Notes: a model not told the origin generated them from the letters alone. A DNA stretch of 64,000 bases from Duganella flavida (GCF_009857445.1 NZ_WWCN01000002.1:434001-498000); one strand, 5' to 3'. Positions 36,452 to 46,186 are shown, counted from the stretch's first letter. Numbers and translations are program-made.

Positions 36452-39400
36452 ATGCAAAAACCAGAAGAGGAGACTGTGACAGGCGAAGGCCCCTTGGCTG
36501 CGCGCTGGCACCGGCTCAGTGCCGCCTACCGGATCTGCAACCTCGCCACCCATCACGTGCTGGGCTTCACCCTGAAGCTGGCATTGCTGTTGTATTTTGC
36601 TTTCACCATCCTGTTCCTGACGCTGCGCTACGCGGTGCTGCCAAATATCGACCACTACAAGGGCGATATCGAACAGGTCGCCAGCCAGGCCATCGGCAAC
36701 CAGGTCACCATCGCGCGCGTGTATGCCTCGTGGAACGGCTTCCGTCCCAACCTGTTCCTGGGCGACGTGGTGCTGCACGACCAGCAAGGCCGTCCGGCGC
36801 TGACCTTGCCGAGCGTGTCGGCCACCTTGTCGTGGTGGACCGTGGTGACGGCCCAGTTGCGCTTCCACGTGCTGGAGTTCAACCGTCCCGATCTGGAAAT
36901 CCTGCGCGAAGCCGACGGCCGCCTGGTTGTAGCCGGCATGGTCATAGACCTCAACAAGCCAAGCGACGGCAAGGGCCTGGATTGGCTGCTGCTGCAGCGC
37001 GATATCGTTATCCGCGAAGGCCGCTTGCAATGGACCGACCGCCAGCGCGCCGCGCCGCCGCTGGCGCTGGACAATGTGACGGTGCTGCTGCGCAACCAGT
37101 GGCTGCATCACCAGCTGTCGCTGCGCGCCACGCCGCCGGCCGCACTGGCCGAACCGCTCGACTTGCGTGCCGACTTTACCCATCCGGCCTTTGGCGCGCG
37201 CATTTCCAACGTCTCGATGTGGAAGGGCGAGGTCTATGCCGACCTGCGCAACGCCGACCTGCTGGCGTTGAAAGCCTGGATTCCGTATCCATTTCAACTG
37301 AGCAGCGGCAGTGGTTCGCTGCGCGCGTGGGTGGGCGTCGACCAATCGCGCCTGACCGGCTTTACAGCCGATGTCGGTCTGTCGAATATCACCGCCGTGC
37401 TGGGCAAGGAATTGCCGCTGCTGGATTTGCAGCAGATGAGTGGCCGTATCGCCGCCCATGAAGACATCCGTCCGCCGGCTGCGCGCCAGGGCGCGGTTAC
37501 GCCGGGCTTCGGCGCGCTGGGCCATAGCCTGCAGGTAGACAAGCTGACCCTGACCACCCGCGATGGCCTGGTGATGGCGCCGACCTCGCTGTCGGAAACC
37601 TATGCTGCGGCGGCCGGCGCCAAGCCGGAAAAAGTCGAACTGAAGGCGCGCCAGCTGGACCTGCAAACCTTGGCCGGCCTGGCCGAACGCCTGCCGCTGA
37701 ACGAGCACCAGCACAAAATGGTCGCCAGCTTCGCGCCGCGCGGCTTGCTGCAAAACTTCTCGGCCGAATGGCAGGGCTCCTTCCCGGCGCTGCAGTCTTA
37801 TCGCATCAAGGGCGATCTGGTCGGACTCGGCCTGAAGCCGCAGCCGCCGCGCATGGCGCAACCGAAAAGCGGCAAAACGCCCGCCATTGCTGGGCTCCCG
37901 GCGATTCCCGGTTTCGATAACCTGAGCGGCTCGATTGACGCCACCGAAAAGGGCGGTAGCTTCAAACTGAACTCGCAGCAGCTGGTGCTGCAGATGCCGG
38001 ACTATTTCGCCGAAGCGTCGATGCCGTTCGACCATCTCAACCTCGCTGCGCGCTGGTCGTTTGAAGCCGACAACCAGCTGCTGTTCCAGATCGACAGCAT
38101 GGACTTCGAGCAAGAAGGTATGCGCGGCACGCTGCAAGGCACGCACACCATTCCGCTGGCCGGTAAGGGCCCGGGCAAGGCCGACCTGAGCGGCACGCTG
38201 ACCGGCTTCCAGCTCAACCGTATTGGCCGCTACCTGCCGATGCAAACGCCGCACGACCTCAAGGCCTGGCTGACCGGCGCGCTGGAAGGCGGCGTCGCCA
38301 CCGACGTGGCGCTGCGCCTGCGCGGCGATCTCGCGCACTTTCCCTTCCAGGGCGACAGCAATGCGGACAAGGCGCGCGGCGAATTCCGCGTGGCCGGTAA
38401 GCTCACCGAAGGCAAGCTGAATTACGAGCCCGGCCATTATCTGCACGACGGCAAGGAACTGGGCAAGGACGGCAAGCCGCTGCCGTTGTGGCCGCAGGCC
38501 GAGCACATCAAGGGCAGCTTTGTGTTCGAGCGCGCGCGCATGGAAATCCACGGCGACACCGCCACCACCGGCGGCGTTGCACTGAGCAATGTGAAGGCCG
38601 TGATTCCGGACTTGATCGTGCATGACTCGATGCTGGAAATCGACGGCAACGCGGCCGGGCCGATGCAGGAATTCCTCAAGTACGTGGCCACCAGCCCGGT
38701 GCTGGAATGGATCTCGCACTTCACCGATGAGACACTGGCCAGCGGCAACAGCAAGCTGGCCCTGAGCCTGCGCATTCCGCTGGCGCACGCCATCGATACC
38801 AAGGTCAACGGCACGCTGCAACTGCAGAACAACGACATCACGCTGATGAACGACATGCCGGTGGTGCAATCCTCGCAGGGCAAGATCGAATTCAACGAGC
38901 ATGGCGTCAACCTCAACCAGCTGTCCGGTAACTTCCTCGGCGGTCCGGTATCGATTACCGGCGGCAGCCAGAAGGACAACGCCATCGTTGTCAAACTGGG
39001 CGGCCTGATGACGGCCGACGGTTTCCGCCAGACCTACCAGATGCCGGCCATGCAGCGCCTGGCTGACCACCTGTCGGGCAGCACGCGCTACAGCGGTACG
39101 GTCACGGTGCGTGACCACCAGGTGGTGGTGGCGGTTGACTCCAGTCTCACCGGGCTGGGCCTCGACTTGCCGGCGCCGGTGAAGAAAACCGCTGTGGACA
39201 GCATGCCGCTGCGTTTCCTGCTGACCAGCGGCCTGACGCCGGACGCGGTTGGCCAGCTGCATGACGATATCCGCATCACGCTGGGCAGCAATATCGCCGC
39301 GCGCTATCAGCGCCAGAAGCTCAGCAATAGCAAGCAGCACTGGAAGCTGGTGCGCGGCGGCATCGGCGTCAATGCGCCAGCGCCGGAACCGGATAGCGGA

Positions 39401-40642
39401 CTGGCCTTCCACCTCAATATGCGCGAGCTCAACGTCGATAACTGGCTGGACTTTGCCGAGGTTGTAGCCGGCAAAGGTCCGGCTACGTCATCGTCGTCCG
39501 ACAGCAGCGACTTCACGCAGTACGTGGTGCCGGAGGCGATTGCCACCCGCGCCAGCGAGCTGGTGATCGGCGGCCGCAAGCTGGAAAACATCGTGGTCGG
39601 CGTCAGCCACTACAAGGGCACCTGGCAGGCCAGCATCGATTCGACCCAGGCCAATGGCTACCTGACCTGGGCGGAACCGTCCACCGGCGCTGGCCTCGGA
39701 AAGGTGACGGCGCGCCTGTCCTCGCTGGTGATCCCGGAGTCGGCCTCCAGCGAAGTGCAGGAGCTGTTGGATGGCAAGAGCGCCGCCGCCACCATCCCGG
39801 CGCTGGACGTGTTGGTCGAGCGCTTTGAACTGTTCAACAAACAGCTGGGCCGGCTGGAACTGCAAGCCAACAATGTGCAGCTGCCTAGCGCGCGCGAGTG
39901 GCGCGTCAACAAGCTGTCACTGGCCAATCCGGACGGCGCCTTGAACGGTACCGGCAAGTGGGTCAGCAAGGATGGCGTGCACAACACCTCGCTTGATTTC
40001 AACCTCGACATCGCCGACGCCGGCAAACTGCTGGAACGCTTCGGTTTTGCCGATACGCTCAAAGGCGGCAAGGGTTCGCTGAAAGGCGATATCGCCTGGA
40101 AGGGCTTGCCGTACTCGCTTGATTTGCCTAGCCTGTCCGGCCAGATCAACATGAATGTGGAGAAGGGCCAGTTCCTCAAGCAAGATCCGGGCGCCGCCAA
40201 GCTGCTCGGCGTGCTGAGCCTGCAAGCCTTGCCGCGCCTGCTCAAGCTGGACTTCCACGACGTCTTCTCGGAAGGACTGGCGTTTGACGGCATCACCGCC
40301 AATGCCAGCATCAACCGTGGCATCGTCAAGACCGACAACTTGAAAATGCACGGCGTCGCCGCCACCGTGCTGATGGATGGCAGCGCCGACATCGCCAACG
40401 AAACCACCAACCTGCATGTGGTGGTGATACCGGAAGTGAACCTCGGCACCGCGCCGCTGGTGTATGCATTAGCCGTCAATCCTGTGATCGGTTTGGGGAG
40501 TTTTTTAGCGCAACTGTTCCTGAGTGCACCGGTGATGAAGGCCTTGACCTATCATATGCAGGTGACCGGCCCGTGGAAAGCACCGGTGGTCACCAAGCTC
40601 GAGGCTCCTAAAACAGAACCGACCGCGCCACCGAAAGGATAG
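36452..40642 (+). CDS. yhdP: YhdP-family AsmA-like inter-membrane protein
   Basis: A 1396-residue protein with a single N-terminal inner-membrane helix (about residues 39-62) and a very long periplasmic beta-rich region, as in YhdP, which with TamB and YdbH helps carry phospholipids from inner to outer membrane in E. coli. The family's DUF3971 and AsmA-like C-terminal parts fit (MNVEKGQFLKQDPGAAKLLG, then HGVAATVLMDGSADI). A hydrophobic C-terminal segment (LVYALAVNPVIGLGSFLAQL) is typical. It starts the operon yhdP-nitrilase-tldD and is divergent from glnE. Confidence 0.9.
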   Translation: MQKPEEETVTGEGPLAARWHRLSAAYRICNLATHHVLGFTLKLALLLYFAFTILFLTLRYAVLPNIDHYKGDIEQVASQAIGNQVTIARVYASWNGFRPNLFLGDVVLHDQQGRPALTLPSVSATLSWWTVVTAQLRFHVLEFNRPDLEILREADGRLVVAGMVIDLNKPSDGKGLDWLLLQRDIVIREGRLQWTDRQRAAPPLALDNVTVLLRNQWLHHQLSLRATPPAALAEPLDLRADFTHPAFGARISNVSMWKGEVYADLRNADLLALKAWIPYPFQLSSGSGSLRAWVGVDQSRLTGFTADVGLSNITAVLGKELPLLDLQQMSGRIAAHEDIRPPAARQGAVTPGFGALGHSLQVDKLTLTTRDGLVMAPTSLSETYAAAAGAKPEKVELKARQLDLQTLAGLAERLPLNEHQHKMVASFAPRGLLQNFSAEWQGSFPALQSYRIKGDLVGLGLKPQPPRMAQPKSGKTPAIAGLPAIPGFDNLSGSIDATEKGGSFKLNSQQLVLQMPDYFAEASMPFDHLNLAARWSFEADNQLLFQIDSMDFEQEGMRGTLQGTHTIPLAGKGPGKADLSGTLTGFQLNRIGRYLPMQTPHDLKAWLTGALEGGVATDVALRLRGDLAHFPFQGDSNADKARGEFRVAGKLTEGKLNYEPGHYLHDGKELGKDGKPLPLWPQAEHIKGSFVFERARMEIHGDTATTGGVALSNVKAVIPDLIVHDSMLEIDGNAAGPMQEFLKYVATSPVLEWISHFTDETLASGNSKLALSLRIPLAHAIDTKVNGTLQLQNNDITLMNDMPVVQSSQGKIEFNEHGVNLNQLSGNFLGGPVSITGGSQKDNAIVVKLGGLMTADGFRQTYQMPAMQRLADHLSGSTRYSGTVTVRDHQVVVAVDSSLTGLGLDLPAPVKKTAVDSMPLRFLLTSGLTPDAVGQLHDDIRITLGSNIAARYQRQKLSNSKQHWKLVRGGIGVNAPAPEPDSGLAFHLNMRELNVDNWLDFAEVVAGKGPATSSSSDSSDFTQYVVPEAIATRASELVIGGRKLENIVVGVSHYKGTWQASIDSTQANGYLTWAEPSTGAGLGKVTARLSSLVIPESASSEVQELLDGKSAAATIPALDVLVERFELFNKQLGRLELQANNVQLPSAREWRVNKLSLANPDGALNGTGKWVSKDGVHNTSLDFNLDIADAGKLLERFGFADTLKGGKGSLKGDIAWKGLPYSLDLPSLSGQINMNVEKGQFLKQDPGAAKLLGVLSLQALPRLLKLDFHDVFSEGLAFDGITANASINRGIVKTDNLKMHGVAATVLMDGSADIANETTNLHVVVIPEVNLGTAPLVYALAVNPVIGLGSFLAQLFLSAPVMKALTYHMQVTGPWKAPVVTKLEAPKTEPTAPPKG

Positions 40643-40644
40643 CC

Positions 40645-41442
40645 ATGCACACCGTCGCCGCCGTACAAATGATTTCCTCGCCGTCCGTGCCGGACAATAT
40701 CACCACCGCGCGCCGCCTCGTCACCAAGGCCGCGCAGGATGGCGCGCAGCTGGTGCTGCTGCCGGAGTACTGGGCCATCATGGGCCTGAACGATGGCGAC
40801 AAAGTGAAAGTAGCCGAGCCGCTGGGCAGCGGGCCGATCCAGGACTTCATGTCCGGGCTGGCACGCGAGCTGGGCATCTGGCTGATCGGCGGCACCTTGC
40901 CGCTGGCCTCGGATGATCCGGAAAAAGTCATCAACACCACGCTGGTGTACAACCCGCAGGGTGAGCACGTGGGCCGCTACGACAAGATCCACCTGTTCGG
41001 CTTCACCAAGGGTACCGAGTCGTACAACGAATCCAGGACCATCGTACCGGGCACGCATGTGGGCGCGTTCGAGGCGCCGTTCGGCAAGGTCGGCATGTCG
41101 GTGTGCTACGACCTGCGCTTCCCGGAACTGTTCCGTGCGCTGGGACCGGTGTCGCTGATCGTGGTGCCGGCCGCCTTTACCTACACCACCGGCCTGGCGC
41201 ACTGGGAAATCCTGCTGCGCGCGCGCGCCATCGAAAACCAGTGCTACGTGCTGGCGGCAGCGCAGGGCGGCACCCATCCGAACGGCCGCCGCACTTGGGG
41301 CCACAGCATGCTGATCGACCCGTGGGGCGCGGTCAAGTCGGTGCTGGCCGAAGGCGAGGGCGTGGTCGCCGGCGAGATCGACCTCGGCTACATGCAAGGC
41401 GTGCGCGACAGCCTGCCGGCGCTGAAACACCGGACCATGTGA
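40645..41442 (+). CDS. Carbon-nitrogen hydrolase (nitrilase superfamily)
   Basis: A 265-residue amidase. The catalytic triad is visible as Glu41 (LLPEYW), Lys114 (YDKIHLF) and Cys154 (SVCYDLRFPELFR). Overall it resembles the Nit/deaminated-glutathione amidase subgroup, but substrate assignment from motifs alone is not secure. The start lies two bases after the yhdP stop, so translation is probably coupled. tldD follows after 43 bases. Confidence 0.9.
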   Translation: MHTVAAVQMISSPSVPDNITTARRLVTKAAQDGAQLVLLPEYWAIMGLNDGDKVKVAEPLGSGPIQDFMSGLARELGIWLIGGTLPLASDDPEKVINTTLVYNPQGEHVGRYDKIHLFGFTKGTESYNESRTIVPGTHVGAFEAPFGKVGMSVCYDLRFPELFRALGPVSLIVVPAAFTYTTGLAHWEILLRARAIENQCYVLAAAQGGTHPNGRRTWGHSMLIDPWGAVKSVLAEGEGVVAGEIDLGYMQGVRDSLPALKHRTM

Positions 41443-41485
41443 TATCCACTACAATGCCGGTAACACCTAACAAGAAAGCATCACC

Positions 41486-42946
41486 ATGAAGCCATTTGAA
41501 CCGAATTTGTCCACCCTGGCCGTAGCGCGCGATATCTTGCTGACGCCGTTCGGGCTGGACGAGGGCAAGCTGCTCAAGACGCTGGGCAGCATGTTCACCC
41601 ACAAGGTCGACTACGCCGACCTGTACTTCCAGTTCACCAAGAACGAAGGCTGGAGCCTGGAAGAGGGGATCGTCAAGACCGGTAGTTTCTCGATCGACCA
41701 GGGCGTCGGTGTGCGCGCCGTGTCCGGTGACAAGACGGCGTTTTCGTATTCGGATGAAATCTCGGAAGCGGCGCTGCTGGATGCTGCTGCTGCGACCCGC
41801 ACCATTGCGCGTGCTGGCGCTGGCAAGATCAAAGTGGCTGGCGCGACCAACCACGTTGGCGGCCGTTCGCTGTACCTGCCACATGATCCGCTGGTGTCGC
41901 TGGATGCGACGGCCAAGGTCAAGCTGCTGGAGCGCATCGAGAAGATGGCGCGCGCCAAGGACCCGCGCGTGGTGCAAGTGATGGCCAGTCTGGCAGGCGA
42001 GTACGACGTGGTGCTGGTGGTGCGCAGCGATGGCGTGCTGGCAGCGGATATTCGTCCGCTGGTGCGCGTGTCGCTGACTGTGATTGTGGAGCAGAATGGC
42101 CGCCGCGAAATCGGTTCGGCGGGCGGCGGTGGCCGCTACGACTATGGCTACTTCAGCGATACGCTGCTGGACCAGTATGCGACCGACGCGGTGAACTCGG
42201 CGATTGTGAATCTGGATGCGCGTCCGGCGCCGGCTGGTCCGATGACCGTGGTGCTTGGCCCTGGCTGGCCGGGTATCCTGTTGCACGAAGCGATTGGCCA
42301 TGGACTGGAGGGCGACTTCAACCGCAAGGGTTCGTCGACGTTTGCCGGCCGTATCGGCGACCGCGTGGCGGCCAAGGGCGTGACCGTGGTGGATGATGGC
42401 ACGCTGGCGGATCGCCGCGGTTCTTTGAATATCGATGACGAGGGCAATCCCACCCAGTGCACCACGCTGATTGAAGACGGCATCCTGAAAGGCTACATCC
42501 AGGACACCATGAATGCGCGCCTGATGAAGATGCCGGTCACCGGCAACGCGCGCCGCGAATCGTTCGCCCACCTGCCGATGCCGCGCATGACCAACACCTA
42601 TATGCTGGCTGGCGATAAAGATCCGGGCGAGATTCTGGCGTCGGTGAAGAATGGCTTGTATGCGGTGAACTTCGGCGGTGGCCAGGTTGATATCACCAAC
42701 GGCAAATTCGTGTTCTCAGCCAGCGAGGCCTACATGATCGAGAACGGCAAGATCACCTATCCGGTGAAAGGCGCTACGCTGATCGGCAACGGTCCGGAAG
42801 TGCTGAACCGCGTATCGATGATCGGTAACGACATGGAGCTTGATCCGGGCGTCGGCGTGTGCGGCAAGGAAGGCCAGAGCGTGCCGGTAGGCGTCGGTCA
42901 GCCGACACTGCGGATCGACGGCGTAACCGTCGGCGGTACAGCGTAA
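41486..42946 (+). CDS. tldD: Metalloprotease TldD
   Basis: A 486-residue subunit of the TldD/TldE zinc protease, which degrades peptides and processes modified peptides such as microcin precursors in E. coli. The metal-binding motif HEAIGH lies at residues 267-272 ([18 protein letters not shown]). The C-terminal glycine-rich part ([21 protein letters not shown]) is typical. TldE/PmbA is not in the window. Third gene of the yhdP-nitrilase-tldD cluster; a perfect inverted repeat follows. Confidence 0.95.
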   Translation: MKPFEPNLSTLAVARDILLTPFGLDEGKLLKTLGSMFTHKVDYADLYFQFTKNEGWSLEEGIVKTGSFSIDQGVGVRAVSGDKTAFSYSDEISEAALLDAAAATRTIARAGAGKIKVAGATNHVGGRSLYLPHDPLVSLDATAKVKLLERIEKMARAKDPRVVQVMASLAGEYDVVLVVRSDGVLAADIRPLVRVSLTVIVEQNGRREIGSAGGGGRYDYGYFSDTLLDQYATDAVNSAIVNLDARPAPAGPMTVVLGPGWPGILLHEAIGHGLEGDFNRKGSSTFAGRIGDRVAAKGVTVVDDGTLADRRGSLNIDDEGNPTQCTTLIEDGILKGYIQDTMNARLMKMPVTGNARRESFAHLPMPRMTNTYMLAGDKDPGEILASVKNGLYAVNFGGGQVDITNGKFVFSASEAYMIENGKITYPVKGATLIGNGPEVLNRVSMIGNDMELDPGVGVCGKEGQSVPVGVGQPTLRIDGVTVGGTA

Positions 42947-42956
42947 AAAACGCAAC

Positions 42957-43046
42957 TCCGGGGTCAGGTCCTCCATTTCTACACGGTCTCTGCTGTAGTA
43001 GTCGCTACAGCAGAGACCGTGTAGAAATGGAGGACCTGACCCCGGA
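42957..43046. repeat. Perfect 42-bp inverted repeat with a six-base loop
   Basis: Left arm 42957-42998 and right arm 43005-43046 are exact reverse complements with loop TAGTCG. The outer ends read TCCGGGGTCAGGTCCTCC. It fills the gap between the converging ends of tldD and receptor 4 and would form an extremely stable RNA hairpin. No T-run follows the right arm directly, and no terminal target duplication or transposase is visible. The GGGGTCAGG end resembles dispersed REP-type palindromes; it could be a MITE-like or REP-like element acting as bidirectional terminator. Confidence 0.9.
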
Positions 43047-43058
43047 TTGGGTTTTACT

Positions 43059-45698
43059 TTAGAACTTGTAGGTCGCCTTCACGAAGAAGGTGCGGCCCAG
43101 CGGATCCGTGTAGCGTGGATCGTAACCGCTTTGGAAGGTCGTACCCTGGTTAGTGTACGGCGGCGCAGTGTCAAACAGGTTCTTGATACCGGCCGTCAGG
43201 TCGATATTCTTGAAGCCGGTGTAGCTGCCCGACAGCGAATAGGTCGAGTACGCACGCACGTGGTGGGTGTACTTCTCCGCTACATCATTCTCATCTTCGT
43301 AACCGCTCAGGTACTTGTTGGCGAAGCTCGCGCTCCACACGCCTTTTTTCCAGTTGATGGTGGCGTTGTGCTTCCAGCGGAACACGGGAGCGTTGTCGCC
43401 ATACACGCCGACGTTTTCAACAAACTCGCCACCAGTCTCGTTCTGGTACTTGTAGCTGTGGACCCAGGTACCGTCGAACTGGAAGGTGAAATCACCCACT
43501 GAAGTACGCGGCAGCTTCCAGCGCAGGCTGGTGTCGATGCCCGAGGTCTTCACTTCGCCCAGGTTGTCCAGCACCGCGTTTACGTACTGCAGCGTTTTGC
43601 CATCGGCCGAGTACACGAAGTAGCTCTTGTACTTCTCGTAGTTGTCGAAGATGGTCGACTCGGCCACGGTACCGATCGAGTCGCGGATCTTGATGTTGAA
43701 GTAGTCGAACGATACGCTGACGTTATTGATCGGTTCCAGCACCACGCCCAACGAGAAGGTCTTGGATTTCTCCGGCTTCAGGTTGGCGTTGCCGCCGCTG
43801 CGGATGTATTGCTGCTGGTTGCAGGCCACGTTCGGATTGGCGCCCGCTGCCGCAGTGCCGCCCGGGCACAGTACCGGATCGTCATACGCATTGCTGGTGA
43901 AGGTGGAGGTGGCCGGGCCGTGCAGGTCGTACAGCGTTGGCGCGCGGAAGCCGGTGTTGTACGAGGTGCGGAACATCAGCTGCTTGCTGGCTTCCCAGCG
44001 CAGGCCGACTTTCGGATTGAAGCTGCCGCCTACATCGTTGTAGTGGTCGTAGCGGGCTGCCGCCGACAGTTCCAGCGACTTGGTCAACGGCACGCTCAAT
44101 TCAGAGTACAGCGCGGCGATGTTGCGCTCGCCGGACTGGTCTTTCGCGTCAGCGTAGCCGGAGCTCGATGCTTGCGAAGCGAGGTCGGTGTTCACATCGT
44201 AGGTGGCTTTGTCGTGGCGGAATTCGGAGCCGATCGCGAAGCCCACGCCGCCGGCTGGCAGCTGGTAGATTTCGCGGCTGACTTTGCCGTCAACGCCGAT
44301 GCTGGTCATCTTGGCGGCCAGGTATTCGCCGCGCAGCTGGGCTGCATCGATGTAAGCCTGGCCAGCAGCCGATTGCTCGCCGAACGGATTCAGCACGCCG
44401 CTCAGTACGCCCGCCTTGATCAGCGAGTCGTTGGTGTAGCCGCCCGCGAACGCGCTGGAGGCTTTGTTGACCGCGTAGGTCAGGCCGACGTTGTAGTCCC
44501 AGCCTGCGATCAAACCTTCCGAAGCCAGCACCAAACGATCGGAGATCGAGGTGTCATAGCCTTGGCGCTTACCAGCGGCCACGGTACGCCAGTTGATGGT
44601 CAGGTTCTCACCGGTCAGGCCGGCCACGGCAGGCACGCCGGCGCTGCCGCCCGGATAGTACGGGCTGGCCGAGGTCATGGTGATGCCGGTCAGCGGCGAC
44701 GGTGCAATCGCGCTGGCATTGGTCGAACGGCTGTGCAGGTACTCGACCGTTGCGATGTCGTCTTCGTTCAGCTTGAAGGTGGCCTTGCCCAGTACGGATT
44801 CCTGCTGCGTCTTCGGAATGTCCTGGATGTAGGCCACGGTGTTGGTGCGGCAGGTGCCGTTGGCGCTGTTGGTGATCAGGCCTTTGCCGACGCAGCCACT
44901 GGCGTAGTACGGGTTGCCGGTGATGCCGTTGGCCGAGTAGAAGTTGCCCGGCTGCGAAGTGCCGCTGCTGTTGTTGATGCCCTTGTCCGGACGCACGCTG
45001 GTGTTGGAGAAGTCGCGGTCAACCGCATCCAGTGCGGTCTGCTTGTGGAAGTCGGCCACGCCGAACACGTTCCAGCCATCCTTGTTCAGGTCGCCGTAGC
45101 CGCCCGAGACGTTGAGGCGCGATTCGCCGCCGGCGCCGCTCGCTTGCGGCTGGTAGCGCTCAACGCTGATCGAACCGCCTTGCACCGAGCGCTTGGTGAT
45201 GAAGTTAATCACGCCGCCGATCGCATCGGTGCCGTAGATGGCCGAGGCGCCGTCGCGCAGTACTTCTACGCGGTCCAGTGCCGAGACCGGGATGATGTTC
45301 AGGTCAACGGACGAGCCGTTGAACGGGTGGCTTGCCAGGCGGCGGCCGTTCAGCAGGACCAGCGTCTTGTTGCTGCCCAGGCCGCGCAGGTCGGCGGTGG
45401 CGATGCCGCCGGTGCCGGAACCAACCGACTGCGTGCTGCCGGTCGAGCTCTGGTTCATCGACAAGGTGTTCATCACCTCGGCGGCGGTGGTCAGTCCTTG
45501 TTTTTCAAAGTCGCTGGCCTTGATGCTGGTGATCGGTAGCGCCGTTTCGGTGGCCAGGCGCTTGATGCTGGAACCGGTCACTTCAACGCGCTGGATCGTG
45601 CCATCGTCGGTTTGGGCGACGGCTGCGTGCATGCCGACAACAAGACCGCCGGCAAATATTACGCGCAGAGATCGGGTAAGAGCTCTTTCTATCATCAT
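43059..45698 (-). CDS. TonB-dependent receptor 4 (subfamily A)
   Basis: An 879-residue outer-membrane receptor, first of the six-receptor array. Signal peptide MMIERALTRSLRVIFAGG, cleaved near AVAQ; plug from IQRVEVTGSSIKR with GLGSNKTLVLLNGRRLA and VLRDGASAIYGTDAIGGV, then NFITKRSVQGG. A CPGG...C loop precedes GGNANLKPEKSKT. The barrel ends GYDPRYTDPLGR and a terminal Phe. It is most similar to receptor 6. ATG 45698 follows AGGAG by eight bases; the frame extends 40 codons upstream without a signal-like sequence. A 7-bp dyad TGTTTTG/CAAAACA lies just upstream of the ribosome site. Confidence 0.92.
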   Translation of the reverse strand: MMIERALTRSLRVIFAGGLVVGMHAAVAQTDDGTIQRVEVTGSSIKRLATETALPITSIKASDFEKQGLTTAAEVMNTLSMNQSSTGSTQSVGSGTGGIATADLRGLGSNKTLVLLNGRRLASHPFNGSSVDLNIIPVSALDRVEVLRDGASAIYGTDAIGGVINFITKRSVQGGSISVERYQPQASGAGGESRLNVSGGYGDLNKDGWNVFGVADFHKQTALDAVDRDFSNTSVRPDKGINNSSGTSQPGNFYSANGITGNPYYASGCVGKGLITNSANGTCRTNTVAYIQDIPKTQQESVLGKATFKLNEDDIATVEYLHSRSTNASAIAPSPLTGITMTSASPYYPGGSAGVPAVAGLTGENLTINWRTVAAGKRQGYDTSISDRLVLASEGLIAGWDYNVGLTYAVNKASSAFAGGYTNDSLIKAGVLSGVLNPFGEQSAAGQAYIDAAQLRGEYLAAKMTSIGVDGKVSREIYQLPAGGVGFAIGSEFRHDKATYDVNTDLASQASSSGYADAKDQSGERNIAALYSELSVPLTKSLELSAAARYDHYNDVGGSFNPKVGLRWEASKQLMFRTSYNTGFRAPTLYDLHGPATSTFTSNAYDDPVLCPGGTAAAGANPNVACNQQQYIRSGGNANLKPEKSKTFSLGVVLEPINNVSVSFDYFNIKIRDSIGTVAESTIFDNYEKYKSYFVYSADGKTLQYVNAVLDNLGEVKTSGIDTSLRWKLPRTSVGDFTFQFDGTWVHSYKYQNETGGEFVENVGVYGDNAPVFRWKHNATINWKKGVWSASFANKYLSGYEDENDVAEKYTHHVRAYSTYSLSGSYTGFKNIDLTAGIKNLFDTAPPYTNQGTTFQSGYDPRYTDPLGRTFFVKATYKF

Positions 45699-45975
45699 GG
45701 GTGTGTCACTCCTGATTTTGTTTTGGGATTGTGGATGGCCATCAAAACATTCAGTAGTGGGTTGAACAATGATCGAAAGATAATTATGCAAATATCCAAC
45801 AGTAGCAAACAAATGCACATGTAAAGGCCGGTTTTTGCATTAAGGCCGGAACATGGTGGCAGCCCGCATTTTCAGGGAGGTTGGCGATTACATTTGGTCA
45901 CAATGGCTAAGATGTAAAGACAACTGCGGAGATGTAAAGTTTTGTAGGGAGGCGTTCTGACCGAAAAAAAATCGC
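45699..45975. other. Intergenic region between receptor 4 and the aroG promoter
   Basis: AT-rich and without a gene. It contains TGTTTTG/CAAAACA (45719-45749) in the receptor leader and two copies of GATGTAAAG at 45911-45919 and 45931-45939, exactly 20 bp apart, about 215-240 bases upstream of the receptor start and 35-65 bases upstream of the aroG promoter. Confidence 0.5.
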
Positions 45976-46005
45976 TTGCCAAGGCGTAAATAATGGCGCT
46001 ATAGT
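45976..46005 (+). promoter_or_regulatory. Sigma-70-type promoter of the aroG leader
   Basis: TTGCCA (45976-45981) and TATAGT (46000-46005), each one base from consensus, with an 18-base spacer. Predicted start of transcription at about 46011-46013, which is on the ATG of the leader peptide. Confidence 0.72.
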
Positions 46006-46011
46006 CGTTAC

Positions 46012-46092
46012 ATGACTAAATTCTTCTTTACCGGCTGGTTTTACTTTAGCTATCCAACCCTAGGCGGTGGAGTTAGCGGCCGGTGCACGTAG
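46012..46092 (+). CDS. Aromatic-rich leader peptide of the aroG attenuator
   Basis: A 26-codon frame, ATG 46012 to TAG 46090, starting MTKFFFTGWFYFSYPT. Eight of the first 14 codons are Phe (5), Tyr (2) or Trp (1), the three end products of the pathway that AroG begins. No Shine-Dalgarno sequence precedes the ATG, and the promoter at 45976-46005 places the RNA 5' end at or next to it, so the message is probably leaderless. Ribosome stalling on these codons when aromatic amino acids are scarce would free the segment AGGCGGT (46062-46068), inside the later codons, to pair with the terminator's left arm. Confidence 0.85.
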   Translation: MTKFFFTGWFYFSYPTLGGGVSGRCT

Positions 46093-46121
46093 AAGCAAAA
46101 ACGAGTCCCGACAAATTCCTG

Positions 46122-46153
46122 AAAAACCGCCTCCCACGAGGCGGTTTTTTTTT
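46122..46153 (+). terminator. Attenuator terminator upstream of aroG
   Basis: AAAAACCGCCTC (46122-46133) pairs with GAGGCGGTTTTT (46138-46149) around a CCAC loop, followed by T residues to 46153. It is 30 bases after the leader-peptide stop and 33 before aroG. ACCGCCT (46126-46132) of its left arm is also the exact complement of AGGCGGT (46062-46068), giving a 7-bp antiterminator alternative. An early helix, ACCGGC (46030-46035) with GCCGGT (46079-46084), could form when the ribosome does not stall. Confidence 0.87.
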
Positions 46154-46186
46154 ACCCTTACCTTTTAGATCAACTGGAGAACAGCA

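Noticed and set aside
36449..39412. A 987-codon minus-strand frame opposite yhdP
   Set aside because: Gln/Arg/His-rich low-complexity translation without domains; yhdP on the plus strand is supported by motifs and operon context.
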